Assembly (NCBI RefSeq): GCF_000002985.6
Contig: NC_003284.9
Location: 8,184,001-8,248,000, forward strand
DNA from: Caenorhabditis elegans
Taxonomy: Eukaryota > Nematoda > Chromadorea > Rhabditida > Rhabditidae
DNA: 64,000 nt
Reading direction: 5' to 3'
In this document: piece by piece, positions 39,001 through 51,400 of the stretch
How the letters are laid out: every line of letters begins with the position of its first letter
Numbering within the stretch: position 1 is the first letter of the stretch
Notes under the pieces: generated by a model
What the model was told of the DNA's origin: nothing
What the model saw: only the letters and a program-made list of their open reading frames with translations
Database searches by the model: none
Made by a program: the position numbers and the translations under genes

Positions 39001-40390
39001 GAAATAACACACAAGTACCGGAACTTCCAACTGTTCAATGATATTTTGCATGTTTGATCCAGCTTCTCCGAGAAATAAAGTTCAGACAAATTGATTCCTC
39101 TCAGACCTCCAAGCTCCAATATAATCTTCAAAGTCGCTTATTCATAAACTTCTCTTGCTGAAAATGACATGACATCATTTGAATTAGAGTCTGTAGGTTG
39201 GATGAATGACGCAAATTGTAGGGACTTTGAATTTTCAATAAATAATTTAAAATTCAAGTTTGGATTCTAACAAGATTCTGAAATCCAAGATACTACAAAC
39301 TCAACATTTTCGACTACCATCTTGAGTTTTTTTTTTCCTAAAAACGAAATTCAATTATAACAAACATCCGCTTTTTGGGACACGTAGAATGTAGTGAGGA
39401 ATACAAAATGAAAGCATGTGCTTCATCTGAATCACCCAGCTAGTTTGCTCTAGAGTTTGCGGTATCGAAAATGCACCGAGTGCAACATTGTCTGCTGTAA
39501 CATTGGCATATTTCAATGTTACTTTTATAATCCAATAGTGCTTGACGAAATGTGTAAGATGAATAATATCACTTTCTTCAAACTTTCGGTGTGGATTTGC
39601 TATTTAAATCCTATATTTTCGAGAACAGCGTAGGGGGATTGAGCTATTTTTGATATTCATTTAAATAATCCCGAGTACGTTACGCAGTTTGATATTTTCA
39701 ATGAAGTGCCGTGAGAGTTTACACGGAAGTTGAGAGGTTAGATCATATACATACTTTATAATCAAATCGAAATAAACACGGACGGTTATAGAAAACTATA
39801 ATCATTATGCTAAACATTGAGTAAATTAATTTAAAATTGCTTGGATTATTCAATTGAAGTATTCAAGTAAATTAAAAAAATCGAAAATTACAACAACAAT
39901 ATTTTCCTATTATTACTTCTTAAGTGAAGGAGTTAGTGGCTCTGGTATTTTTGAATTTTTAACGTTCAAATTTACAATTTTCTAATTTGTCGCAAAAAAC
40001 ATGGCATATCTATTGATGAAATGCAACTGAAATAGAACGCAACTGTAAGAAATAAACAATTCTGATATTTTTTGTGCATTTTTTTTTCGCTCTTTTTTTT
40101 AATTTCCAGTTCATCCTAACAATACGCATTAACCATGTTATTTTTTGGTTTTGCATAAAATTACTCAAATTGTATTATTTTGTTCATGTTAGGTCAAAAG
40201 CATGCAATGAATTAATTTTTGTATAATGGTTGTTGTTGTGAATCAAACAAAAAAGCTTTATTGAAAGCGTTCTAATTGTAAAACCCGTATTGGGACCACA
40301 AAAAAACAAAGAGACAAATGCTCGATAACTGATTTATTGAACGGGGGAAAGGAAGCTCAATAAATTACAATAAAAACAGAAATTTTCGAC
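36065..40390. other. 4.3-kb intergenic region, nothing supported
   Basis: AT-rich with no exon that meets splice and frame tests. There is a low-complexity GTATAGTA-type stretch near 38597-38655. Confidence 0.5.
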
Positions 40391-40902
40391 TCAAAATCTG
40401 TTGAGCCATTGGAGGAATCGGTTGTCGCCGTTACGTTTGATAAGATCCGTATATCCCCATGGAGAGGTAAGCATAGTGTCAACACTCCGGCGAACTTGGG
40501 TAGCGGTTGGAGAATACACACCGTGGAGTGATTGAACGTCTTTGTGAGAATCGGTCATAGGCAGCATACATTGGACCGGCGTGAAGAAACAGTTTCGAGC
40601 ATGTTCACTAAAATTACAAGTTTAATTTGGAAATTATTATGTTTAGAAGTAGTGCTGTAAAAAAAATAATGACAAACTTACGTTTCAAAATTATTGATGT
40701 TTCCACTTTCGAGATCGTCTTTGGGCCCCTCAAAAGCGGTTGGAATCATTTCATTATTTTTTCCGTCATTCATTGCTTGATAGTTCGTAGGGTTCCCCAT
40801 TGCTGATTCGGACCTCGTAGCAAAAAAGCTATGTGGCATGAGAATATTGGATGCACATGGAACGGCGAATACAACTACGATGATAAAGAAAGAGAACGAC
40901 AT
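40391..40902 (-). CDS. Secreted peptide precursor with RNCFFTPVQC motif (peptide gene D)
   Basis: Two exons, 40902-40682 and 40607-40391, phase 2, giving 145 residues. A signal peptide (MSFSFFIIVVVFAVPCASN) is followed by a ~50-residue Asn/Glu-rich spacer. The motif HARNCFFTPVQCMLP comes right after the intron, as in genes B and C. Downstream are a possible dibasic site (QVRRS) and a second one (IKRNG), so further peptides may be released. A TTCAG acceptor lies directly before the ATG, and AATAAA is at 40338-40333. The ring C-x6-C matches genes A-C. A secreted signalling role is inferred. Confidence 0.78.
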
Positions 40903-43900
40903 TCTGAACTGCGTATAGTTTTTAAATAAACCGCTAATTGCAGAAAAAATAGGTGCTCAAGAAAAGGGGGCGGTGCTCAGCAGGAAGACTGAACGTGGAG
41001 CGGCTAGAGCTGGAGCCGAAAATGAATGGGAGAGATATTGAAAAGCACCGCCCTTTATAGCCGCACTTACAAGGAAAGGGGCGAGGCCTAGGATGATCTG
41101 GATTTCTGGATTTCTCAGACGCTAGAAACTACAAATGATTTTTTGAGGCGAATGATGTTTCCAATTTTATGAAAATTTGAATGAATCACAACTCATTGCT
41201 TAAGGTTTGAATCAAAGAAGTTTTGAAAAATGCAGAAATCAATGTGTAGTTCAAAATGTTAAAGTAGTTTTGTCATGAAAAAAATTATTTTGCAAAATAT
41301 AATGGATAAGCAGTCGGATGGAAAAATTGTTGTTGAATTATTCACAAACGTTTTGTGCACCAAGAAAGGTTGTTGAAAAATGCCGAACAAAAAACCAAGC
41401 TAAAATGTTTTATGTGGCTTTTTGGAAGTTCTTGATAGATTGTTTGATTTTCGAAAAATTTATAGAAAATATCAAAATCATAACTAAAATGTTAAAAAGA
41501 TCGTCTGTATAGTTTTAAACATATTTGATTTTTGGGAGCAGGTTGAATAATTGAACATGGACATTTTATTTTACAAATTATTATTTTCAAAACCATTGTT
41601 GTTTTCTCAATACTCTTTTTTTATATATGGACAAAGCTATTCAGGTTTTTATTAATATTTCGTGATTTTGCTTCCAAACTCTTTTTTCCATGTTCCTGTT
41701 CTTCCAACACAAATTTCGTTTTGTTTTAGCAGCCAGAGCAATTAGCGAAGAAAAGTTGGGTTAATTGTTGGTGGACAGAGCAAAAACCAAACAGAAGTGA
41801 TGTGTACAAAATCATCAACTGGAGGTGTTTCATTCAAAAAAACAACTAGTCCATTCATTCATTTTGCAGATTTAATCCGTTCTTGGTGGTGAAAGGAATT
41901 TCGGGTATTTTATCATTGCTGACCAACAACATACTAAAATTGTGATTCCATAGTATCCAGATATAATCCAGTAATTCCCGATTAAAAAGTAAGAGTAGGC
42001 GTTTTTGACCAAAATACCTCGTCTATCTCATTACTGATAAACTTTGTCATATCAAATCAATTATCCCAAAAAATGGGTTTTCAAATTAAATTTTATTGGT
42101 GCTCTATCAAAGAGCAAAGTTGAAAATTTCAACGTTGTACTCAATCATATATTCATTATAAAATAAACAAATATTTTGAAAACCATAAATTATTTCTAAA
42201 CCTCAAAAAATTGTCTCGAACGATTTTGAACAACAATTAGAGCTTCCATCTGATGAAGACAATCAACTTTTTCAAAAAACTGCAGTTATCAAAGTTGGAT
42301 GGTTAAGTACTTTCACCATTTTTATCAAGAAAAGTCTAAAAAACCGGAAAAACATCAATTGGACTTTGCTACTGTATTAAATGTATTATACTTGTGTAGT
42401 ATACCTGTCCCAAAAAATGTTAACCATTTTGAAAACTTTACGTGACACCTTATGAGCTTAGAAGTAGTGTTTTCAAAACATAAAATTGCAAATCAAATTC
42501 TAGTTTTGGTTAAATTATCATTTCTTTGGACATTTTATATAAGTTCCTTCCAGCATAACACGAAAAAAGGTGCTAATGGATTTCGTGCATTCAAAATGTT
42601 CGTGCCTCAAATTGCTTCAAAACTTTATTTTTGGGCTGAAAAAGAAAAAGTTTAAATTATACTCTCTCAGACTTCTTAACAAGACACATGTTATTTGGAA
42701 GTAATCACTTTTCGAGGCCCTAAGTATTGTTCGAAAGTTGTTTATGCAGACGCTCAACGATTTGAAGGCTGTTTTCAAGTAGGTGAACATTCTGGAAGTT
42801 TTGGGAAATAACTTCTTCTTTGAGTAAATCCATCTTTCGATTTTTTCAAAAAATGAAATGTTTCTAAAAAGCTTCAAGAAAGTTTGTTTACCTATAAACA
42901 ATCTAATGTAACGTTGTATACTGAATTAGCATTGAAATCTATGGAAAACAGATTTTGATGCGACTGTACTCCCTCTTTCTAAACAAATACAGAGAAAATT
43001 GTCAAATCTAAACGCAATGAGTTGGTCGTCATTCTTTGCCAATGCTATTAGAACACTTTTTGCTAATTAATGAAACACATCAACTTAAACGGTTTCTGAC
43101 CACATTTAACTGGAACATTACAACACATTTATAAATTTACTTGAAAATTTTGAAATAATAAGTTTATGTTTTTTTCTTTAGTTTTTGAATCATAATTCGG
43201 TTTACTTGGAACAAGGTTCTCTGATGTTCTTAAGTGAGATCTACTTCTAAGATCGTTCTTTCCTCAAAGCAAATTGTTTTCCAAATTTGTTGTTGAGTGG
43301 TAGCTGATTCACGATATGCCTCGAGTGATTCAAAATGCATTATATTCCAATAAGAAATACAAATTACAAAACTTGTAAACAATGATTTTTGGAAATTGTA
43401 AAAACACAAAAACAACCGAAAAATATGTTCCATTCTTCAGCTGCTAGATGTTTTGAAAATTTTACTGCTATTTTTATAAAATTACGTCAGATACATATTA
43501 ATTCTGTAAAACGAATGAATTAATTTTGTCTACGAGCGAGGTACAACACACGAAATAGTTTAAAAGTCATACCTAGGAACTTACTCAAATTTTGTGGACA
43601 CACCAAAGCAGGTGCTCGGACACATTTTTTTCAGAAATGTCAACCAATTTCGTCACATTAGAAGCACTGGAACCTTTACATATTGTTTGTTTGATACTCA
43701 GGTGAAGCTAAGTTCTTGAATGAATGTGCATGTCAAGAATCAGACTATAGTGAAAGGGACATAAAAACATTCAAATATACTATTTAAATATGAATATTTA
43801 TTCAAAAGTTTATTTTATATAATGGCTAAACTGTTTGGCTTAGTTAAACAAGATATGTGAAAAATTAAATGCTTCCAAAAAGTTTCCAGAAAGATTGCCA

Positions 43901-44265
43901 ACTTTTAAACAATCTAACCAAACATTGAATATTGAATTAACATTGAAAATTATGGAAAACAGCTTTGATGCGATTGTATCCGTCGCACAAATTGAAACTT
44001 AATTGTAACTTTGCAGAAGAATCAGATTAAAATGTGTAAACTTGATTCGATTTTCGAAAACAAAAATCATACTTATCACGTTTATTTATACATTCACACT
44101 TTTATACATACATTACTAGTAACTCTATATTCAGATAGTCCATAGATGGGAAGGCACATATAAATGATTGAATACAAATATTAGCAACGGGTTCAAATAC
44201 AATAATCACTCAGGACAGTTTGGACAAGAAATTGGGGAAATGTCATTTTTACAAGCGTTAAAGAT
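40903..44265. other. Intergenic region with a diverged direct repeat
   Basis: Apart from the gene D promoter it is AT-rich with no gene seen. A stretch of about 120 bases at 42857-42972 recurs at 43860-43983 with clear divergence (shared words AAACAATCTAA, TATGGAAAACAG, TTTGATGCGA). Confidence 0.5.
40968..41060 (-). promoter_or_regulatory. Probable promoter of peptide gene D: TATA box with flanking GGGCGG inverted repeat
   Basis: On the minus strand CTATAAAGG (41060-41052) lies about 150 bp upstream of the ATG. Exact inverted copies of GGGCGGTGCT are at 40968-40977 and, reversed, 41044-41053. The region is markedly GC-rich against its surroundings, which fits a core promoter with Sp1/KLF-type sites. 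Confidence 0.45.
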
Positions 44266-47200
44266 TTACAAGCACAGTGATTTGTACGATTTGTCATCTA
44301 GAACAGGGTTCATTTGATTCGTGTTACGCTGAATTGTTACAATAACAAGCTCTTCGGAACGACATCTTGCCTTTAGCCAGTCAAAGTGAATTGCCTGCGC
44401 TTCCATATCAAGTCGGCACCAGCAAATCTGAAAATTAAAAGATTGTTAATTAATAATTTGGTTTGCATTAAATCTCACTCGTTTCAACAGCGCATTTTTT
44501 CTAATCCATAATCCAAAGCCAATTCTCTCTGCGTACACCGAAAGAATCACTGCTGTTCCATAGGACATTCTTTCACGACAGGCAAGCCGCTCCAAGTTCG
44601 GGCATCTGTAAAGAAAAAAGTTTAAAACCGCATACGTCACACGAGCAAAAGCAGTTTTCAATTGATTTTAAAGATCTACAACAACTTCTACGTCAGTCAA
44701 TGCTTACACCAGTCTAATCGTTAAGTATGTATTTTAAAACAGAAAGTCTGTCAGACATAAAGGATTTGAATATTTTTCTTAAATTTTTTCATTCTTAAAG
44801 ATCCACCCACGGTTTTGTTGGAACTAAATCAAGTTTTTCATCAATAAATCTAAATCGACAAGGAAATTGCTTAACGGAACCGACGAGTTACTAATTTTTA
44901 ACTTTGAGATTGTTTAAATGAAAGTTTTGCACAAATTTCCTCTTACTCTGGAAAACCGTTGATGATTTAGGAATGTACATGATTGAAGTTTAGAAAAGAT
45001 ACAAACAACACCGCCCAATATGCTATTTGTTTTAGATTTTCGGTAATTCACTTCTGTAGTTCACCTGGAACACCTATAGCTCAAATGCTATAATAGTAAG
45101 TCACATATTTTTCAACAAAACGTCAATTTTACTATATTTGTGGATTTTCTAAACTATATATATATCTTTTCCGAAAAAATTATAGCAACTGACACTAATT
45201 TTTTTTTTCAAAATTCTTGTTATAAGTCTGAGTAGATGATATTTCTAACGATTTTTGTGCACTTTAATTATGCTACAATAATTTTGAAGCCAATAAAAAA
45301 TTCTGTACCTGCTAACAATTTCAATGAGCGCGGAGTCAACACGTTCTTCCATTTTCTTTCCTCTTTTCATTCTTTCTAATCCACATTGAATGAAGTGGCG
45401 AAGTGTGGCACCGTAGTAGTTTGCAATCTGAAAATCAAGATTACGTCATTTTACTATTTGCAAAAAACTGCAAAATACCTGCTCTGCAAGCTCCATTGTC
45501 AGCTGTCCGGCACTGTTTTCCATTTTTATTCCGTATATCGGGGCGCCTGGTTGGATAATCAGTGACATTTTGGGTTTTCCTTTAAAACACAATGTTGGAG
45601 AATTCAAGGTATTTACAATTAGTTGGTAGTGTTATTGTTAGTGACTAATATCAAGTTCCGCAAAGCGTGCATTGGATTTTCAGTTATTTTTCTCAGAAGT
45701 TTTGTTGTGAGAGAAACTGACTAAATCTCTAGGATTGACACCAGAACACTACGTGTTGAATATTTTCAGACATCCAGCCCAACTCTCGACCCCTCTCATT
45801 ATTTCCACAAAACGCCAACCTCGTAGGATAAGCCAGACACGTGTTCGATCCATGTTCTGCTTGACGAACATGTCCCACGCATTCCGGCAAATATCCGTCG
45901 ACTGGCTACTTTTTTCGTCCTGAAACACAAAGGAATCAGTAGCTGATGAAGTAGGAGGAAAAAGGGAGTATGGAGTAGCGGTTACCTGAACAATGGAGAG
46001 GGTCTCCAGATGCTCGAGGCAAGCGATGGCGGAAAGCGTGTCGGTGCTCAACATCTGCGGCGACACCAACAGCTTTCTGAGCTTCAGAAAACATCCAACT
46101 TGAAGTAATGGCTTTGGATAGAGCGTCACGTTTAGGAGACTCAAATACGTCAACTTCTCATAGAACTTTTCCAGAAGCTGGAAAGAAACATAAGAAATAT
46201 AAGATAAAAAGTGAGTCAATGCACGAAAAGTGTGATCCCAGGTCCCAGAGCCATCCCTTTTTAAAAAGTGATTGGGGGTTTACCGAATTATAGTAAATTA
46301 TTTAAAAAAAGGCCCATTTTAGAGGGCCATTTTGACAAATCACGCAAAAGTAACAAAAAATCTTCAGTTGGATAAGTGTACATTGCAGCATTCATCCATA
46401 TAAAAGTCCTAATAGGTCTGTCAGTTAGAGTTTTGCGGATCCCGGGAGTGCAAGTTTTTATTATTGAACATGTTTTTCGAAAAGCAATTTTTGTTTTAGG
46501 TAAATATCTAATTCCTGGGATCACACTCTTTCTTCTTCAATATGCGCTTTGCTCTCAGTTCCAAAGAAACTAACAGTCGACAAAAAATCATCGGCCTCGT
46601 CATGTGTTAGTTGAAGATCCACTAAAGACAAAGATTTGAGCCCATGGAGATAATTGAGTACAGTTTTCAAACTGTGCAGAATTTGTCCACCAGTTCCCAC
46701 GTCTTTTCCAGCAATAAATCCTCCCGTCTCATTTTCGTCAACGTGAAGATGCCATTTGAAGTTAAATGTGTGAATTTTTGCCATTGGTCGGTCTTGAGAA
46801 CTGAATCTAAATTCTAACGATTTGTTGGGCACCAGTAAAATGTGAGTTTTACTTTTCATAATATTCAGAGTAATTTGCAAGTACGCGGAAAAACTCGTAG
46901 AGATTGAAGATATTGCTGACTGGCTCAACGTTCAAGGTTCTCCAAGAACTTGTAGTGTTTGTGATGAGATTTCTAAAAGTTTAGATGTAATGTTGAACAG
47001 TGCGGAGGCAGCATATGAGACTTTTAATAAAACTGACGTTTCTACTAAACTTCGATGAATAGAATTCTCATAATCTTTTGGGCAGGTTGTGCCGTTAATT
47101 GTAATAGTTTTTTTTTAAAGAAACTGGAAGTGGAAATATATGAATCTCTTATCATGAGCGGGAATCTAAAACATTGAATTTGAGAAATTCAAAAATCAGG

Positions 47201-47824
47201 AAGATAAGTGCGAACTATTTTTAAAACCCCCAGAAAAAATTAAGAGGGGCACGTTGAAGTTTTCTACTAAGTTTTTTAATGCAAAAAGGTCTGAATAGCT
47301 AATCTATTCACAAACCAAATCCCTAATTTCCTTCTGTAATTTATTTAAGTATGTGATACTTTTCAACTTTTAATGAATCTTTTCTCGTCTAGTTTTTTAA
47401 GCATCATATCATTTTAGAAACAATCAGAAATCATGAACTATTTTACATAGAAACGAACGTCATATTTTTAGACTGATACTGTTTACAGTAGCTTTCTGAA
47501 AAACCAAAAACATTAAAGATCACACGCTTACTTCAATCGCCAATGATCAATATGATATTGCCAACCGGAGTGTTGTGTATACTTGCGACGGACAAAAATC
47601 CCGTCTTGAAAGGTGAATTTGCGCCATGAAAGTTTTGAATTGAAGCCTCGTTGCCATTGCCGACAAACCTAGAAGACATACTAACATTGCTAAAAACAGT
47701 TACAACATTTTTGTAAATTTAAACTTACTTGAGAGCACCTTCCTTTATTTTTGACGGGAAGCCTTTGGAATATGTCCTCCAACAGTTCAATTGGCATTGT
47801 CTTGAAACCTGATGGGCCTTCCAT
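44266..47824 (-). CDS. F-box protein, probable SCF substrate adaptor
   Basis: Ten exons: 47824-47729, 47668-47532, 46972-46853, 46800-46575, 46177-45986, 45919-45820, 45579-45479, 45427-45309, 44605-44479, 44427-44266. All phases match, giving 459 residues. The F-box is at residues 7-45 (KTMPIELLEDIFQRLPVKNK, then VCRQW). F-box proteins bind SKP1 through this motif and present substrates to a cullin-RING ligase. The rest is leucine-rich with repeat-like segments (LTYLSLLNV, LETLSIV) and a conserved-looking end (NYYGATLRHF, CPNLERLACRERMS, IRKNALLKR), resembling FBXO33-type proteins. The donor after 45820 (GTTGGC) is weak. If it is not used, translation stops at 45749 and the last four exons would be a second gene starting at 45568. 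Residues upstream of the chosen ATG are uncertain. Confidence 0.75.
46229..46527. mobile_element. MITE-like insertion in an F-box gene intron, 299 bp
   Basis: Perfect 14-base terminal inverted repeats AGTGTGATCCCAGG (46229-46242) and its reverse complement (46514-46527) bound 299 bases within the 397-base intron between exons 4 and 5. Other introns of this gene are mostly short, which supports an insertion. An internal GGCCC...GGGCC hairpin lies at 46310-46329. There is no coding capacity. Confidence 0.65.
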
Positions 47825-48443
47825 TACGTGTTCCGGAAATAATTCGTGAGCGTGAAACAAAATAATACGTTTTCCTTGCTGTGGCAAGTTATAACGACGG
47901 GATGGGAAGAAAGTGAAGAGGCGCTGGAAATAGTGTGGAAGCTGCGGAGTGTAGACCACGCGGCCGCCGTTTTCACAACACGAGGCAGTTCTTACGGCTG
48001 GAGAAATCAATATTTGACCCTCTCTGTGTCTCGTCCGCTATTTTCAACGCCACAGTTGTTGTTGGGAAACGGACGCGGTGTTTGTCGATAGGGACTCTGT
48101 TTCCACGTGACTTTCTGCAATGCATGATGGAAAACAGAAAATAACTTTTTATTGGTTTTTGGTCTTCAAATAACCTTTGGGAAACAATACTGTTTATGTT
48201 ATTCTGTTCGTTTTCTGTCCTTGATCATTGTTGTCTATAGGTTCAAATTTTTTGATTTATACAAAATTTATTTGGTCAAAATTGAAATCGAAATTGCAAT
48301 TACACAAAATATGGAATATGAATACAAAACGTCGAGAAATTTGAATGGAAAATTATGCAAGAAATGCATTTTGATTACATGGTAATGACAGGTAGATACA
48401 GTTCAAAAAGCAAAGTCGTTGGCAGTCAAGGAAAAGTTATCAT
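47825..48443. other. Spacer between the F-box and MARVEL-like genes
   Basis: Holds the 5' flank of the F-box gene, which is GC-rich to about 48110 and open on both strands, and the 3' flank of the next gene. The F-box reading frame is open upstream to about 48010 but without an ATG, so an extra 5' exon cannot be excluded. Confidence 0.4.
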
Positions 48444-51400
48444 CTAATTTGGGGATTCTCCCTGGAGAATCTTGAGATCCCACAAGAACAAGAAGAACTG
48501 GACGATAATGAGCACGGCACTCGCAATGAGCCATCCACGGGACGAGTTGACCTCGATGACGAACCAGACGATGAGGATGGATGCGATGAGGAAGAGGATA
48601 GTGCAAATAACGGTGTAGATTCTTTCCTGAAATAAATAATGTTAGATTTCAAATTTAAAAAATGACAATATCAACGCACCAGTCCCCAGGCTCTGATGTT
48701 GAGGAAGTTCAGGATGAAGAGAACGATGTTGACAATGACGCAGACAAAGTTGAGTCCAGAGGAAAAACCGAGACGACCCTCGCCGAAGCAGGAACGTCCT
48801 CCGTACCTGAAAGATTAGAAGTATTACACTTTTCTACTTCTGAAATTTCTTTAAACATACCACTGACTACAGAGGAGGGAGCAGATGATGAATCCTGCAA
48901 TAATTTGGAGGATCTTGATAATTCCACGGTTGGTGGAGAGGTAGTGAGTGTTCAATGAAATCTCGCCCATTCTGCAAAGTAGCACTTTGAGTAATAAAAA
49001 ATATCTAGAAAAAATCAAGAGTAAATAAACAGGGCGAAAAGCAAGCTGAATGAAATGACATGGCAGATGTCAGCAGTGAGGGGTCCCAAGACCTCTGTTT
49101 CCGATATCAAGATATCTTCCCATTTTATTGGAAAAAGGGGGGGGGAGGGTAAACAATTGGTCTCTGGTGCTTTTTGCTGCCTAGGAGGCGGATGATTGGT
49201 GCCTTGTTTTGAAATGGTTATCGTTTTGTTGTTGTTTAGATATGCATGATATTAGGGGAAACCCAAAGTGGTCCACTGGCAATGGACCAAAGAGCTCTAT
49301 GGTCTTTTACATATATTTCTAGAAAGCTATTATAAAAGAAATAAAACCGCTCCCCCATTCACCTAGAATATGGAAAATTTATTTGAAAAAAATAGTACTT
49401 CATTGTTTTATTTGAAAATATTTTGGGATTGTCTACCTAAATGTGGGAACCCCCCACAAAAATTGCCTAAGAAAGCCAAAATAGATGCCATGTTGGAAAA
49501 CACTACGTGGAGTAGCTGCACAATAAAATTATGAGTCTAGAAGTACTCAGTAACTAGAAGAATTAATAATACTACAACACAAGCGGAAAGTGAATGTAGA
49601 GACCACCGGTTCGGTAGGCCGACTGTTTTTAAAATGAAACGGCTGCGGTTTTTGAGTCTCTTCGGCTGGGAGGCTTGGCTTCCCGCCCACTCCTCCCCTC
49701 CCAAATATAACGACCTTCCCCTCAACTGTGATGTGTTGTTGTTGTTGTCGCCAGCCTCCTGAAGGGCCACGGGATCCCGCCTTGTTCTCTACCTCTCTAT
49801 GTTTTCTTACCAATCTGTATCACTGACTAACACTTACACACACTCACACACATTTTCTCAACCCGTTAACTTCGAAAGATTGGAAGGAACGAAAATAACA
49901 ATGAACCGGGGAAGAAAAAAGAACAATAAAAGATATAGTCCGAGATTTGAGAAAATACTACCGAGAAGTTGAGAGGAGCAGATCTGGAAAAAAAGAAGCG
50001 AAAAGCAGAAAATCAGCGCAAATCAAGCAGATGGCTTTCATTTTCCAACTTTTCTGTGAAAAACAACATTACAAAACATAGCGTCCAAGGTTTTTTAGTC
50101 CCGATTCCAGACTTGACGTGACAACTTAATGACCCCTTTTTTACTTCTCAAAGTACAATAAAATCAGTGTTTTTAAAAACATACATAGAAGAAAAAAAAC
50201 AGAAAAGATATTACTAAGAAATCTTTTGAGGAGGGTTATTGAGGTCCTAGCCCTCCGAAATAATTGCTGCCATTGGTTGGGGTCTATTTTGAAAGCGACA
50301 TTCATACATTGCCAGAAATGTACTTTTCCTATGACTAAGCCGATTGAAAACAGCATGTTTCGAAATAAATTTTAAGAGGCGTTGGTGGGATAACAAACAT
50401 TTGCCGAGTCGCGAAAAAAATCGAATGTGAATGTGTAACTTGAAAATCCAAAAAGCCTCGTTCGATTGTTAAATTTGAATAGGCTTTATTTATTGCACAC
50501 AATTTTTTTAATTAAAAAAAACTTGTACGGCAAATTCAGAATTTACAAAAAATGCATATAAATTGATTTGAGGATGAGTATTAAGGGCAAGTGCCATTTT
50601 AATAAAGGTTTGCAAAGCTAAAAACTACTCCCTACTACCAGAAACAAACGGCACACATTATAATAAATTCTAGAAGTTCAAGAAGAAATTAAAAGTTATT
50701 AAAATTTTCAATTTTTAATAACGGTACTCATCAGATTTGAAATTAACTAGAGTAATATATTTCTAAAAACAATTTTTTGTAGGTCTGAACCAGCGGGTTG
50801 CACCGACACTGTTCCGTAACTTGGGGTAATTGCAAAACACCAATAAGTTTAAAATATGTATCCTTCAACAAAATTCTAAGATCCGAAAAAAACTTACAGA
50901 CAAGCAATTTACAAAACGCAGTTTTTATCAGAACTAGCTTCCGGGGATCGACATGTGGATGTAAATGGCAAAGATAAGATAATGCACAGATAAACTAGTA
51001 GAAATTTTAACCGGTGTTTTTTGTTGATTAGGTTTTTTACGAGCTTATGCATGATACTTTGTTGCAGAAAAATACACGAAAAATGACATATTTATTCAGT
51101 TTTCAAAAATTTGCAAACTGAAGACATATGTGGCGGTGCACATCCCTGGTATGAACCAAAAGTATTCGCACTTAATTCAAGTTTTCCACACAATATGACA
51201 TCTTTAGTATTGTTGCATTCGGTTTTTGTTGCATAACAGGACCACTAAATCTGAATACTATCAATTTGTGCTTTCCTTTGTTACTATTATCACCAATTTT
51301 TGAATTTCTACCTATGCAATATAATGGTTTTTTCAAGTACTATTGAAGTGTTATTGTACTCTTAATTATAAGTGCAGCCAGACTAATAAATTAAATATGG

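Noticed and set aside
43586..43632. Minus-strand ATG with 14 codons before a GTAAGTT donor
   Set aside because: Too short, with no acceptor or downstream exon identified.
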